In this document: positions 7,804-16,126 of the stretch, one piece after another
Numbering within the stretch: position 1 is the first letter of the stretch
Layout of the letters: the number at the start of each line of letters is the position of its first letter
Source of the DNA: an uncultured Bacteroidales bacterium
GTDB lineage: Bacteria > Bacteroidota > Bacteroidia > Bacteroidales > Bacteroidaceae
Assembly: GCA_937995875.1 (NCBI GenBank)
Contig: CALKIW010000029.1
Location: 1-29,794 of the forward strand
DNA length: 29,794 nucleotides
Direction of reading: 5' to 3'
Position numbers and translations under genes: made by a program
The notes under the pieces: generated by a model
Seen by the model: only the letters and a program-made list of their open reading frames with translations
Databases searched by the model: none
Told to the model about the DNA's origin: nothing

Positions 7804-9294
7804 TCATTTTATATCGGTTAATAATATAAATGTATTTGCTTTCAGTTTTGTTTTGTAGGTTTTCTTTGCGGAGAAGTTGCTCAAGCGGGGCAACGGGAAA
7901 CCATTCTCGTCCTGCTTCAGGTTTCCTTCTTCGTACAAGTAAAGTTTCCCGCTCTTGATTTTCTTAGGCAGCCGCACCACAACATCGTGGTCGGTCTTGC
8001 CCACATTTACGAGGGCTACCGTTGTCTTCCCCTTATAGTTTCCCGCTACGGCATACACGCCGGCCGCATCGTCTGACGACTTCTCTATTTTCAGAATATC
8101 GCTTCCGGCGGGAAAATACCGACACATCAGAGACCATGTATAAAATAGGGGCCGAATCTTCTCTTGTGAAGGATCGTCGAACACCTCTGTTCCGAGAATG
8201 TTCCAAAGGCCCCATATCTTTATATCTTCTGGCTTGCCGGTATCGCCATTGCTGTGCATGGCATCGTCGAGCATCCACAAGGCCAGTCCGGAAAAACCGT
8301 TGTTCATCGCCTCCATAGCGAGCAAAGGCATATCCAAGCCATAGAAATAATCGTAGACCAACATATTGCAATCGGTGCCTTTCGTGTAAGGATGTCCCTC
8401 GAAACGGCGCTTATGCTCCTGCTGCAACACGGAATCTTCGGGCTGATAATACTTGTAACCGGCCTCGCCCAACACAACCTTCTTGTTTGCCGGAACGCGC
8501 CGACGGATGTTCCGAAGCACTTTCCCATAGTTGCCCATACGCACTTCGTATTGGCCGGGATAGGCATGAACATCATAGACGCCTATCATGGCATCGGCAT
8601 CTTTTGCCGTCTGTTCCACCCACCCGTTGGCATCGTAGCGAGACTTGTCGTTTTTGTAGTTCAACACGACATCAGGTCCAGCCAGGCTCACCTTGTCCGT
8701 CAGTCCGGGATAGGTGCTCATCTGCTGATGAAAACGGCACAGCACGCTCAGCCATTCATCATAGTTGCCGTCCATCGGCGACCAATAGCCGTCCGGCTCA
8801 TTGAAGATGACAAAGTGCTTGATGCAAGTGAAACCTTGTTCCTGCACAAGCCAATTCAAATAATCCACCGACATCTCAATCCATTCTTGGTCGGTCTTCA
8901 TAGACCAGAGAGGTGGATTGTATTCGCCAAAGATAACGGTGATATGATGCTTTGTGCAATAGTCGAGCAGGCGATGAATGTTGGTTTGACGGCGCTGGCG
9001 ATCGTACATTTTGGTTTCCATATTGTAATAGGAGAACTGGCCGTTGATCATGCAGCGCACATACTGCGGCTTCATGAAATCCAACCGCTTGAAAAGGGTT
9101 TGCCAATCAGCCTCTGAGATTTCGGCTCCCCAATCCAAAGCCTCGTCGTAAGGGTCCCACTCCACCCCATTGCCAATGTAGCCGGCGTTCGCAACTTCGG
9201 CGTGGACCTTGATATTGATTACATCAGCAGCGGGGGCCGGTGCAGCCAATGCCGCACCAAACCAAAGAGCTGCTATCCATCTTTTGATACTCAT
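7804..9294 (-). CDS. Clan GH-A glycoside hydrolase of unassigned family
   Basis: The 496-residue secreted protein (signal peptide ending near APAPA-ADV) has the layout of a retaining (beta/alpha)8-barrel hydrolase. FVIFNEPDGYW gives the classic Asn-Glu at the end of strand 4 (candidate acid/base Glu166) and VVLGEAGYKYY gives a Glu at strand 7 (candidate nucleophile Glu277), 111 residues later. Earlier barrel strands KPQYVRCMI and HITVIFGEYNPP, and an aromatic-rich segment LALWMLDDAMHSNGD, are also typical. A C-terminal beta-sandwich (about 400-496) follows, as in GH39, GH30 and some GH5 enzymes. I could not assign a CAZy family; GH5, GH39 or a newer mannan-active family are possible. It is cotranscribed (3 bp after the binding lipoprotein, 7 bp before GH26), so a mannan-related substrate is likely. 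The product could be a beta-mannosidase, mannobiohydrolase or beta-glucosidase on glucomannan. Confidence 0.7.
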   Translation of the reverse strand: MSIKRWIAALWFGAALAAPAPAADVINIKVHAEVANAGYIGNGVEWDPYDEALDWGAEISEADWQTLFKRLDFMKPQYVRCMINGQFSYYNMETKMYDRQRRQTNIHRLLDYCTKHHITVIFGEYNPPLWSMKTDQEWIEMSVDYLNWLVQEQGFTCIKHFVIFNEPDGYWSPMDGNYDEWLSVLCRFHQQMSTYPGLTDKVSLAGPDVVLNYKNDKSRYDANGWVEQTAKDADAMIGVYDVHAYPGQYEVRMGNYGKVLRNIRRRVPANKKVVLGEAGYKYYQPEDSVLQQEHKRRFEGHPYTKGTDCNMLVYDYFYGLDMPLLAMEAMNNGFSGLALWMLDDAMHSNGDTGKPEDIKIWGLWNILGTEVFDDPSQEKIRPLFYTWSLMCRYFPAGSDILKIEKSSDDAAGVYAVAGNYKGKTTVALVNVGKTDHDVVVRLPKKIKSGKLYLYEEGNLKQDENGFPLPRLSNFSAKKTYKTKLKANTFILLTDIK

Positions 9295-9297
9295 AGA

Positions 9298-10254
9298 TTA
9301 GTCTGCTTTAGTGACCGACACCCAGAAGATACGCGGTTTCTTTACAAACTTGTCATAGTCACTATAGATGTTTGTCCAATCGTCGGTACCTTGGAGGTCG
9401 AACTGAAATGCTTGGTTGGCCACCGTAAAGCTCTTGCCATGACCAACGTCAATGCTGCCGCTGCCCACCAATGAGCCTACGGTTTTATGTCCGTTCCGGT
9501 CGGTAAATGTGATGGTGCCCGCGCCATAATCGCGCTCCCATGTGCTCTCTCCTTCCGGAATTTGGCGATAGAACTTCTTCAAATCGATAGCGTCTGAGCC
9601 TTCCTTATTCTGTGAGGCTTGGAAGATGAAGTCGGCATACTTGTTGTCTGCTCCGGCTTCATTGACACACGTCCCCATCGTGTTTCCCGTAGCGGTCACA
9701 CCAGTCATCGTGAAGGTCAGCTTATTGTCGCACTCCACAGAAGGACCGTTGCTCTCTGACCAGCACCAGGGTTTATCGGCAAGCTGCATCACGGCACCAC
9801 CGCCATATTCGGGTCCCGTACCGCCATAGATGGTCAGCGCGTCGATGCTCCATGTGCCTTCGATCTTTTCCTCAAACTCGTGCGCGGTAATGGTGTAAGT
9901 CCTCACCTCGCCGGTAGCAGCAACAATGTCCAGCTTGGCCGAGCCGCTGCTCAAGTCCAACGATTCGCCGACTTTCAGTGAAGACTTCGCCTGATAGGAA
10001 GTCTCAAGCACATTGAGCTTGACATTCGACATACTCGGCTGCGCCCCAACATTGATAGATAGTTCTATCTCGCCGGTTGTTGCGTCCGTGTTTTCGATCG
10101 TAGCAACGCCTATCTGATTTTCAAATTCTATCTTGGTGATGACCCGTTCGTGGTTCCAGCCACCATCGTTGATATCATCCTGCAAGTCCTTCACACACGA
10201 CTGAGTCAGCAACGCCGCTGCAAGCAGGATTATATATGTTATTGATTTTTTCAT
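9298..10254 (-). CDS. SusE-position surface glycan-binding lipoprotein
   Basis: The 318-residue product has a type II signal peptide with lipobox LTQSC (Cys20), followed by VKDLQDD, an acidic signal of the kind that directs Bacteroidota lipoproteins to the surface. Residues about 38-128 form an immunoglobulin-like domain of the DUF5018 kind (TKIEFENQIGVA through VRTYTITAHE) that is common at the SusE position. The C-terminal half has clustered Trp residues (KPWCWSESNG, WTNIYSDYDKF) suitable for stacking on sugars. It lies between the SusD gene (30 bp) and the GH-A gene (3 bp). Its likely role is to hold mannan at the cell surface. No catalytic motif is seen. Confidence 0.8.
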   Translation of the reverse strand: MKKSITYIILLAAALLTQSCVKDLQDDINDGGWNHERVITKIEFENQIGVATIENTDATTGEIELSINVGAQPSMSNVKLNVLETSYQAKSSLKVGESLDLSSGSAKLDIVAATGEVRTYTITAHEFEEKIEGTWSIDALTIYGGTGPEYGGGAVMQLADKPWCWSESNGPSVECDNKLTFTMTGVTATGNTMGTCVNEAGADNKYADFIFQASQNKEGSDAIDLKKFYRQIPEGESTWERDYGAGTITFTDRNGHKTVGSLVGSGSIDVGHGKSFTVANQAFQFDLQGTDDWTNIYSDYDKFVKKPRIFWVSVTKAD

Positions 10255-10284
10255 AATAATAAACTCTGTTTTGTTTTAAACATC

Positions 10285-11790
10285 TTACTTCCTCAAACTG
10301 CCGTTCAGGTTGATTTCTGCCTGCGGAATGGGATAAAATGTGCATTGGTCGGCCGTGAGCGACTGTGCTGCCGGGATAGACTGAATTCGATTTGTCCGAC
10401 GAAGGTCGTACATATAGTCGCCTTCGAAAGCCATTTCAAACTTGCGTTCGGCAATCACGGCTTTGCGGAAATCGGCCTTGTTCAGGTTGGGTGCCAAATC
10501 ACCAAGCCCGGCACGATGCCTGATAAAATTAACCAATTCATAAGATTTTGCCGTTGGGCCGGCTGACTCGGCATAGATCAGAGCCACATCCGAATAGCGG
10601 ATCAAGTAGGGTTTGGTGCTGGTCTTGTCGCCGTCAAACTTCGGGTCGATATACTTTCTGCAGAAAGGATATTGGAGCGTTGACGGATATTCTGCCAAAA
10701 CGTTGCCCTCCTTGTCGTAAACCTTGCTGACGATAAGATGTGTCTTGCGCTTGTCCACAGGGTCGTAGCTGTTGTAGAACACAGCCGTCGTGTGGTATTC
10801 ACCCCAACCGTCATGCGACGGAATGTAGGCATCGGTGTCTCCCTGTTTCAAATAGATGGTTGCGCCCTCCACATAAGGGATAAACATCTTTGAAATCTTG
10901 GAATACTGCCCCTCGTTCGTGCCGGTGCGGTCCATCGACATCAAGAAGATGTGCTCTTTACCGTCGGGTTTCTCTACATCATAGATATCGAGCAGGTTGT
11001 TTTCAAATCCATACGTAGACTGATGGTTGATCACCTCGCCGGCATAGTAGGCCGCACTGTCGTACATGGCCTCTGTCCGGCGCTTCATCTCTGTGTATAA
11101 CTTCACGTTGTTCTCCTTGGCCGAAGCAATGTATAGATACGCCTTGGCGGCCAATGCCTGAGCAGCAACCTTGTCGGTACGGCCCAGTTGCGGAGCCGGA
11201 TAAACTGTCAGCAGCTCTGCTGCCTGGCGGCAATCGCTCAAAATCAAATCATAAAGCTCGTCCATATTCTTTGCCAAGGGAGCGGAGGTCTCCTCCAACT
11301 GGTCTACCATCGTGGTGTGCATGGGCACAAGTCCGAAGTTACGCACCAAATTAAAATAGTTCCAGGCTCTCAGGAAATAGGCCTCGCCCAAAATCTGATT
11401 CTTCTTGCCGGCATCAAACGTGGCATCAGCCACATTCTGAATAACGGCATTGGCGCGGTTTACACCGACAAAGGCATACTTGAAGAAGTTTTCCAACGTA
11501 GTGTTGGTCTTGAAGTTGGCTGTCTTCCAATTATTCAAGTCTTGGTTTTCTGAAGACGCGTCGCTCTTTGTCGTCAGCTCCTCAGTAGGCATATCGCCCA
11601 AGAAGAACACGGAACGCGAATATTCCAAATAGGTCAGCGTGCCATAGGCATACATCAGAGAAGCCTCAGCGTCTTCCACCGTCTTGTAAAAGTTGTCCTC
11701 AGAGTAAAACCCATAGGGCTTCTCGTCCAAATTACAAGACGCAAATATCATTGAGCCGGCCATGGCCAGAAATATTAATTTTGTTTTCAT
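10285..11790 (-). CDS. susD-like: SusD-like outer-membrane glycan-binding lipoprotein
   Basis: The protein forms the lid of the SusC transporter and binds oligosaccharides at the surface. The 501-residue length, lipobox FASC (Cys19) and the family pattern are clear: YSEDNFYKTVEDAEASLMYAY near the N-terminus, LGEAYFLRAWNYFNLVRNFG in the TPR-like core, ALAAKAYLYIASA, the RYSDVALIYAESAG stretch, and the C-terminal AVIAERKFEMAFEGDYMYDLRR followed by YPIPQAEINLN. It lies 12 bp after susC, the standard arrangement. Substrate specificity cannot be read directly; beta-mannan is inferred from the GH26, GH2 and GH130 neighbours. Confidence 0.97.
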   Translation of the reverse strand: MKTKLIFLAMAGSMIFASCNLDEKPYGFYSEDNFYKTVEDAEASLMYAYGTLTYLEYSRSVFFLGDMPTEELTTKSDASSENQDLNNWKTANFKTNTTLENFFKYAFVGVNRANAVIQNVADATFDAGKKNQILGEAYFLRAWNYFNLVRNFGLVPMHTTMVDQLEETSAPLAKNMDELYDLILSDCRQAAELLTVYPAPQLGRTDKVAAQALAAKAYLYIASAKENNVKLYTEMKRRTEAMYDSAAYYAGEVINHQSTYGFENNLLDIYDVEKPDGKEHIFLMSMDRTGTNEGQYSKISKMFIPYVEGATIYLKQGDTDAYIPSHDGWGEYHTTAVFYNSYDPVDKRKTHLIVSKVYDKEGNVLAEYPSTLQYPFCRKYIDPKFDGDKTSTKPYLIRYSDVALIYAESAGPTAKSYELVNFIRHRAGLGDLAPNLNKADFRKAVIAERKFEMAFEGDYMYDLRRTNRIQSIPAAQSLTADQCTFYPIPQAEINLNGSLRK

Positions 11791-11802
11791 CTTTCCTACG
11801 TA

Positions 11803-14800
11803 TTAAAAGGTTAAATCAATACCAAACACCCATTTGCGCAGACGTGGGTAGCCCCCACCGTACACGCCGTTCAGCCCAACTTCTGGGTCGTACCCCTTAA
11901 AGCTTGTGAAGGTATATAGATTCTGAACGTTCATGTAGAGGCGAGCCTTTGACAACCAGAGTTGCTTCGGCATATTAAAAGTATAGCCCACCGTGAGATT
12001 CTGGATGCGGAGGAATGAGCCGTCCTCTATCCACCAGTCCGACATCTTGGTCTGGCGGCCTTCGCGCAGACTTGGATATTTGTTGGTTGGATTATCTATG
12101 GTCCAGCGCAGCGGTGAGTTGCTGGCCTCACCAAATCTCTTGGTATTCAACACGTCATTGCCGAACACCCCATTCAGGAATATGCTCATGTCTAAGTTCT
12201 TCCATCCAAAATCGAGATTCAAACTCGCCGTGAAATCCGGGTTGGGGTCGCCGATGACACATTTATCGGCTTCGGTGATTGAGCCGTCGCCGTCCAAATC
12301 GAGATATTTAAATTCGCCCGGCTTGGCATAATCTCCGGTCAGGCCCGCGTCGATTCCTTCGTTCATGGTTTGCACAATGCCGTCTGTGCGATAACCATAG
12401 AACACATAAACCGGCTGGCCGATGGCAAGAATATTGGTGTAATCTCGGTATTGCTCCAAGCTGTTGCCGGAATATTCAAACTCCATCCCCGTTATGGGGT
12501 CGGTGATCAGTCCGCTCTCCAAGCTGTTACCCAAGTCTTTCACCTCGTTCCTGTTCAAAGAGAAAATGAAGGTGCTGTTCAACCGCCAGTCAGGCGTGTT
12601 GATAATGTCTCCGTTTACGGTCAGCTCAAAACCGCGATTCTGTATCTTACCGTCGTTCACCCACATCTTGTCATAGCTGGACGACAGGGCAAGGTTGCGT
12701 TGGCGCAACAGGTCTCGCGTCTGTTTGTCGTAGAAATCCAATCCTATCCGCAAACGATTCTTGAAGAAAGCCATGTCGATACCAAAGTCGGCCTGAGCTG
12801 TGGTCTCCCATTTCAGGTCAGGATTGGGAATACCGCTGAACACTCTGTAAATCCAGCCCGGACCGGTCCAACCGGAAACATAGCCGGGGCCGATGGTTGT
12901 AACCCAGTTGCCATTGTTGTAATATTTGTCTGTGCCATAGCGGCTCAGCGTCTGATACGGACTGATGCCCTGATTGCCGGAAACACCGTATGAGAAGCGG
13001 AACTTCAGTTCGTCAAACACATTCATCTGCTTGATAAATTCCTCTTCCTGTGCCTTCCATCCCAATGCTCCTGAAGGGAAGAAAGCCCATTTGTTGTTTT
13101 CACCAAACTTGGAACTTCCGTCCGCACGAGCCGTAAAGGTGGCCAAATACTTGTTGTCATAGGTATAGTTCAGGCGGGCCATCCACGAGAGCATCGTGCT
13201 GGTCGAATATCCGTTCGACACGCCATTTTGCTCAGGATTGCCGGCGCCCATGTTCTGATTCTTCAAGGCTTCGTTCACAAAGTTGCGGGCAACCAAGTTC
13301 GAACTCTTGCTGTTCGTATATTCCCACGAGAAACCGCCCATAGCACCAATTTCGTGCTTGGCAAAGGCTTTCCGGAAATTGGCAAAGGTCTCGGAAACGA
13401 TGTTGTTGCCTTCCCAGTTTGAAATCTCGCCTTGTCCATTGTTCATGGTGCCCACTTCGGTGTAGACTTTGGGATAATAGCGGTCTGAGGTAGACTTGCC
13501 GAACTTATAGTTCAGTTGTGTTGTCAGTTTCAGTTCGGGGACAATCTGCCATTCCAATGCCAGCGATGAGATCACGTCCAGCATCTTGGTCTTGTTCTGC
13601 CTGTTCTCAGTCAGTGCGATTGGGTGCCCGTAGTCCTGAGCGTTGGTCATATAATAAGTTCCATCCTCGTTATAAACGGGATAAATGGGGTTGCGCCAAT
13701 AGCTCAGACCACCATTATGATTACGCGAGCCGGCCGTAAGAATATTGGAAAAGCGCACCTTGAAATTATCGAAAATATTATGGTCTACGCTCAAGTTATA
13801 ACCACCCTTCTTGTAGTTATCCTTAATATACATTCCTCGGTCCGTGTAATAGTTTGCACTGAGGTTGAACATGGTTTTCTCGTTGGAGCTCGACACCGTC
13901 ACCGTCGTATTGTTCGATACCGGCGTGTCACGGAACACGAGGTCTTCCCAGTCTGTCCGCGTGGTCCACGTTGTCATCAGTTCCGTGATGCTCGGATAGT
14001 AAACTCCCGCAGAGTTCTTGGCACCGATATACAGAGGCTCCAGTCCGCCATTGATGCGCGATTCATTATTCAACGAAGCCATCAGCACCGGGTCGCGCCA
14101 GATGTCAAGCTTCGTGCTGAACTGAGACAGCGTCAGTTGTTGGCGCACAGAGACAGTCGTCGTTCCTGCCTTGGCGCGTTTGGTGGTAATCATAATCACA
14201 CCGTTCGCACCACGCGAGCCATAAATAGCACTCGCCGAGGCATCTTTCAGCACCTCCAGATTGACGATGTCGGCAGGGTTAATCTGCTTCAAATCGCCGG
14301 CATCACCCAAGGGGAAGCCATCGACTACGACCAGCGGCGCATTCGACCCGTGCAGAGACGAGCCACCACGCACCCTTACCGTTGAGCCAGCACCCGGGTC
14401 CTGAGACGAATTGATCACTTGCAGACCGGCCGCGCGGCCCTGCAACAGTCCCTCAACGGAGTTGGCAGGTGTGGACTTGAGTTTGTCTACATTGACATTG
14501 GTTACCGATCCGGTCAGGTCGCTCTTTTTCACGCTGCCATACCCAATCACGACGACTTGGTCCAGCGTCTGGTCGTCTTCTTTCAGCACAATATCGATCG
14601 TGCCGTTTTTAGCCGTTACGGTCTGGTCGGCCATACCTACATAAGAGAAAACGAGCTGTCCTCCCGACTTTACACCTGCAAGCCTGTAGAATCCGTCCAT
14701 ATCGGTCACAGTTCCATTCGATGTACCTACCTCCTTTACAGTTACACCAATGAGAGGCTCCCCGGTCATGTCCTTAACATGACCCGAAACTTCTATCTTG

Positions 14801-14898
14801 TTTTGAGCATACAACATGGTGCTGCAAAACAAAATACATATCAACACCATCAATCTGCTGATAGGCTGACATAAATTTAGGTTCTTAGGTTGTTTCAT
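11803..14898 (-). CDS. susC-like: SusC-like TonB-dependent oligosaccharide transporter
   Basis: The 1031-residue outer-membrane channel imports oligosaccharides using TonB energy. After a signal peptide (cleavage near LYAQ), residues about 35-107 are a carboxypeptidase-regulatory-like domain (VSGHVKDMTGEPLIGVTVKE). TLDQVVVIGYGSVKKSDLTG leads into the plug (about 120-245), which includes the SusC hallmark LEVLKDASASAIYGSRGANG. The rest is a 22-strand barrel ending RKWVFGIDLTF with terminal Phe. It is the first gene of the main operon. Its 187-bp upstream region holds a candidate -7 box (14999-15006), a putative operator (15044-15066) and an unusual purine-rich repeat leader. Confidence 0.97.
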   Translation of the reverse strand: MKQPKNLNLCQPISRLMVLICILFCSTMLYAQNKIEVSGHVKDMTGEPLIGVTVKEVGTSNGTVTDMDGFYRLAGVKSGGQLVFSYVGMADQTVTAKNGTIDIVLKEDDQTLDQVVVIGYGSVKKSDLTGSVTNVNVDKLKSTPANSVEGLLQGRAAGLQVINSSQDPGAGSTVRVRGGSSLHGSNAPLVVVDGFPLGDAGDLKQINPADIVNLEVLKDASASAIYGSRGANGVIMITTKRAKAGTTTVSVRQQLTLSQFSTKLDIWRDPVLMASLNNESRINGGLEPLYIGAKNSAGVYYPSITELMTTWTTRTDWEDLVFRDTPVSNNTTVTVSSSNEKTMFNLSANYYTDRGMYIKDNYKKGGYNLSVDHNIFDNFKVRFSNILTAGSRNHNGGLSYWRNPIYPVYNEDGTYYMTNAQDYGHPIALTENRQNKTKMLDVISSLALEWQIVPELKLTTQLNYKFGKSTSDRYYPKVYTEVGTMNNGQGEISNWEGNNIVSETFANFRKAFAKHEIGAMGGFSWEYTNSKSSNLVARNFVNEALKNQNMGAGNPEQNGVSNGYSTSTMLSWMARLNYTYDNKYLATFTARADGSSKFGENNKWAFFPSGALGWKAQEEEFIKQMNVFDELKFRFSYGVSGNQGISPYQTLSRYGTDKYYNNGNWVTTIGPGYVSGWTGPGWIYRVFSGIPNPDLKWETTAQADFGIDMAFFKNRLRIGLDFYDKQTRDLLRQRNLALSSSYDKMWVNDGKIQNRGFELTVNGDIINTPDWRLNSTFIFSLNRNEVKDLGNSLESGLITDPITGMEFEYSGNSLEQYRDYTNILAIGQPVYVFYGYRTDGIVQTMNEGIDAGLTGDYAKPGEFKYLDLDGDGSITEADKCVIGDPNPDFTASLNLDFGWKNLDMSIFLNGVFGNDVLNTKRFGEASNSPLRWTIDNPTNKYPSLREGRQTKMSDWWIEDGSFLRIQNLTVGYTFNMPKQLWLSKARLYMNVQNLYTFTSFKGYDPEVGLNGVYGGGYPRLRKWVFGIDLTF

Positions 14899-14921
14899 GT
14901 TTATAATAATTAAAGATTTTT

Positions 14922-14998
14922 ACTCTATCCTATTCTTCATTCTTCACTCCTCATTCTTATTTCTTCACTCTTCCCTCTTCGTTCTTATTTCTTCCCTG
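14922..14998 (-). repeat. Heptad-like purine-rich repeats in the susC leader
   Basis: Read on the transcribed minus strand, this segment is a run of GARGAGN/GAATGAN-type units (GGGAAGAAATAAGAACGAAG, then GAATGAGGAGTGAAGAATGA). The 20-mer at 14956-14937 is found exactly at 18774-18793 inside the larger heptad array after the araC-type gene. Given the candidate promoter at 14999-15006, most of the susC 5' leader would consist of these repeats. Confidence 0.75.
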
Positions 14999-15006
14999 CA
15001 AAATTA
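14999..15006 (-). promoter_or_regulatory. Candidate -7 box of the susC operon
   Basis: The minus strand reads TAATTTTG, fitting the Bacteroidales -7 consensus TAnnTTTG, about 100 bp before the susC start. No good -33 TTTG is present at the expected spacing, as expected for an activator-dependent promoter. Confidence 0.55.
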
Positions 15007-15043
15007 TGCCTTATTATTTTAAGTTCATTTCGAAAAAATGGCA

Positions 15044-15066
15044 GATGATTATACTATTTTGAAATT
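15044..15066 (-). promoter_or_regulatory. Putative operator upstream of susC (shared motif, copy 1)
   Basis: The plus-strand core GATGATTATACT is followed by ATTTTGAAATT. It matches the site at 17779-17801 at 21 of 23 positions, in the same orientation relative to the minus-strand genes. It lies 37 bp upstream of the candidate -7 box. Binding by the divergent AraC protein is inferred. Confidence 0.6.
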
Positions 15067-15085
15067 TTACGTATTTATTTGATAT

Positions 15086-16114
15086 TTACACCCTACATTC
15101 CTCAGATTTCAGGTAGTCTACCAATTCTTCGACCTTGCAAGTGGCCACACCGACATATTTATCGGCCGCCCCATAATACACGTATAGCGTACCGTCTACA
15201 ACAACGTTACCCGTCGGGAACACGCAGCCATCATACATGCCCTGCGTTTCATAGTCTTCCTCCGGCTCAAGAATCGGGTTGGGCGTTCGGCCAATCACCT
15301 TGGTGGGATCGTTGAAATCGAGCAGCAACGCACCCGCACGGTAGTGGCCCACCCCACCTTTCTCCACGCCGTGATACAGCACCAGCCAGCCTGCCTCCGT
15401 GCGTATAGGCGGCGTGCTTCCTCCGATTTTTTCCTCCCACGTGCCTTCAATGCCCGTGATGAGCAGTGTGCTCGGCTTGTCTTCCCACGACAAAAGGTCG
15501 TCGGAAAATTTGAGCCATATCGACGGATATTTCACTCCGTAGCTTTCGCCGACATACTGCTTGGGGCGGTGCATCAGCACATATTTTCCATTCACTTTCT
15601 CAGGAAAGAGAATCACGTCGCGATCGTCCAGACACGAATGGGTCAGTCGGCCCAACCTTCTGAACGACTTGAAGTCGGTCGTCACGGCCAAGCCCGTATT
15701 TCCCATGTTCTCACGGATAGCCGTTGGAGCGTTTTCGCCACATTCCGGCGTCAGCACCACGTCGTGTGCGAAGGTCCAGTAACGGCCCGGCGGAAAGGGA
15801 CGATAGGCATAGGTGATATAAAACTCGTTGTCAAACTTCACGATTCTCGGATCTTCGACACATCCGCCGTCGGGCCCGTCCTCACTCGGACCGAACACGG
15901 GGGAGTTGGATTCGCGTCTGAAATGAAACCCATCGGTGCTTGTGGCCAACCCAAAACGAATGACGTGTTTCTCATCATTGCCGGCACATCTGTAGAGCAT
16001 ATAGAAAATTCCTTTGTCATAAATCACTCCGGGATTGCAAGTAATCAGCGACTCCCACTCGTTTTCGGGATTCGGAGCCATCACGGGATTGCCGACAAAT
16101 TTTAATAATTTCAT
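15086..16114 (-). CDS. GH130 beta-mannoside phosphorylase
   Basis: The 342-residue protein has no signal peptide and should act in the cytoplasm, splitting beta-mannosides with phosphate to give mannose 1-phosphate. GH130 five-bladed propeller features include NPGVIYDKGIFYMLYR, FGLATSTDGFHF, GGCVEDPRIVKF (the family's catalytic Asp is in EDPR, here Asp88), HRPKQYVGES and a late YGAADKYVGVAT. Subfamily is uncertain: the short length and N-terminus fit mannooligosaccharide phosphorylases (GH130_2 type) about as well as mannosylglucose phosphorylases (GH130_1), which are usually longer. The gene follows the symporter by 12 bp, so uptake and phosphorolysis are coupled. No mannobiose 2-epimerase gene, the usual partner of GH130_1, lies in the window, which favours direct action on mannooligosaccharides. 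Confidence 0.88.
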   Translation of the reverse strand: MKLLKFVGNPVMAPNPENEWESLITCNPGVIYDKGIFYMLYRCAGNDEKHVIRFGLATSTDGFHFRRESNSPVFGPSEDGPDGGCVEDPRIVKFDNEFYITYAYRPFPPGRYWTFAHDVVLTPECGENAPTAIRENMGNTGLAVTTDFKSFRRLGRLTHSCLDDRDVILFPEKVNGKYVLMHRPKQYVGESYGVKYPSIWLKFSDDLLSWEDKPSTLLITGIEGTWEEKIGGSTPPIRTEAGWLVLYHGVEKGGVGHYRAGALLLDFNDPTKVIGRTPNPILEPEEDYETQGMYDGCVFPTGNVVVDGTLYVYYGAADKYVGVATCKVEELVDYLKSEECRV

Positions 16115-16126
16115 AGTTTTTCGTTT

